Source: Thermoplasmata archaeon (GTDB lineage Archaea > Thermoplasmatota > Thermoplasmata > UBA184). Taken from it: a DNA stretch of 6,158 nucleotides. Positions 5,804-6,158 of the stretch are shown here, piece by piece. Numbering within the stretch: position 1 is the stretch's first letter; each line of letters starts with the position of its first letter. Below the pieces are notes generated by a model, which made no database searches, had not been told where the DNA came from, and saw only the letters and a program-made list of their open reading frames with translations. The translations under genes and the position numbers were made by a program. The stretch lies in NCBI GenBank assembly GCA_030039915.1, contig JASHUP010000227.1:1-6158 (forward strand), in the 5' to 3' direction.

Positions 5804-6158
5804 TCACTCCTGGGCCGCCGACGGCGGTTCGGCGGACGATCCTTCCTCGGCGCTCGCGACGATGACCTTGGCGGGGCGAAGGAGACCGCCGTAGAATCGG
5901 TATCCCTGCTGAACGATCTCTGCGACCGACCCCTCCGGATGGGCCGCGTCCGCCGGCGCCTCTCCGACCGCTTCGGCCTCCTCGGGGCGGAACGGTCGGC
6001 CCACGAGCGCGACCGGTTCCACTCCTTCGTGCTTCAGGAACGTCGTCCACTCGTGGTCGAGGAGGTCGAGCCCCTTGCGTACCGGGTCGGACATCGGCAA
6101 GTGAGACAGCGACTCTCGGGCCGTCCGGAACGCCTCGATGATCGGCAGCAGTTCGCGC
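5804..6158 (-). CDS. grpE: GrpE nucleotide exchange factor, C-terminal part (5' end outside the window)
   Basis: The frame is open from the right edge to the TGA at 5806-5804 and gives 117 residues. GrpE drives ADP release from DnaK (Hsp70) in the cytoplasm. The visible part begins in the end of the long dimerisation helix (ELLPIIEAFRTARESL, matching the LLpvlDnlerAl pattern). It continues with a helix ending in LKHEGVEPV and then the beta-domain: GRPFRPEEAEAV in place of FDPxxHEAV, PEGSVAEIVQQGYRFYGGLLRPAKVIVA, and a short Ala/Glu/Ser tail. In-frame TTG at 6100 and ATG at 6094 exist, but the homology continues past them to the edge, so neither is the true start. It is probably the upstream member of an operon with the HMG-CoA reductase gene 3 nt downstream. 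The usual partners dnaK and dnaJ are not seen here and could lie outside. Confidence 0.9.
   Translation of the reverse strand, partial: RELLPIIEAFRTARESLSHLPMSDPVRKGLDLLDHEWTTFLKHEGVEPVALVGRPFRPEEAEAVGEAPADAAHPEGSVAEIVQQGYRFYGGLLRPAKVIVASAEEGSSAEPPSAAQE
5807..5811 (-). promoter_or_regulatory. Shine-Dalgarno site for the HMG-CoA reductase gene
   Basis: AGGAG on the minus strand, within the last codons of grpE, lies 6 nt before the GTG at 5800. It is the reason for accepting a GTG start here. Confidence 0.7.

Noticed and set aside
4866..6050. Open frame of 394 codons on the minus strand overlapping grpE and the HMG-CoA reductase gene
   Set aside because: Same strand but another frame; Arg/Gly/Pro-rich with no recognisable motif, whereas the two real genes match their families throughout.
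6092..6100. TTG at 6100 or ATG at 6094 as the grpE start
   Set aside because: GrpE-like sequence continues in frame to the window edge, so the gene is partial and starts outside.
1..6158. CRISPR array, insertion sequence or long direct repeat
   Set aside because: No regularly spaced repeats, transposase-like protein or terminal inverted repeats were seen; nearly all bases belong to housekeeping genes.

Overview
The window reads as a chromosomal segment of a GC-rich archaeon. Archaeal markers are a short NAC protein with a C-terminal UBA domain, an archaeal-type diphthamide synthase Dph2, a DUF131 membrane protein and a multi-CBS protein carrying a ribosome-hibernation-like domain. A class II (bacterial-type) HMG-CoA reductase together with GrpE points towards Thermoplasmatota, perhaps one of the high-GC environmental lineages. 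That placement is inference; no rRNA or other phylogenetic marker lies in the window. I saw no mobile element, CRISPR array, tRNA or rRNA.

Layout. Bases 1-37 probably hold the last codons of an upstream plus-strand gene. A plus-strand operon follows (95-2213): a four-CBS protein with an HPF/S30AE-like C-terminal domain, then NAC, then a Nudix hydrolase. The spacing is tight (14 nt, then a 1-nt TAGTG overlap). A 195-nt gap (2214-2408) holds several inverted repeats, the strongest being a 48-nt hairpin at 2310-2357. It also holds a TATA-like island before dph2 (2409-3446). A DUF131 membrane protein gene (3488-3904) follows dph2. On the minus strand, read from the right edge, lie grpE (5' end outside the window), the HMG-CoA reductase gene and pdxT. 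The reductase starts 3 nt after grpE, and pdxT starts in a 4-nt ATGA overlap with it. The pdxT 3' end runs 41 nt antisense into the DUF131 gene.

How the genes relate. The left half has a translation theme. The CBS-HPF protein is a candidate nucleotide-sensing ribosome-hibernation factor, NAC binds nascent chains at the ribosome, and Dph2 starts diphthamide formation on elongation factor 2. The right half joins protein folding (GrpE), isoprenoid lipid precursor synthesis (HMG-CoA reductase to mevalonate) and vitamin B6 synthesis (PdxT). These three look co-transcribed but have no evident shared pathway.

Most of the window is conventional archaeal housekeeping. The items most worth following are the CBS-HPF protein beside NAC, the structured gap before dph2, a changed residue in a signature motif of the HMG-CoA reductase, and the convergent gene overlap.
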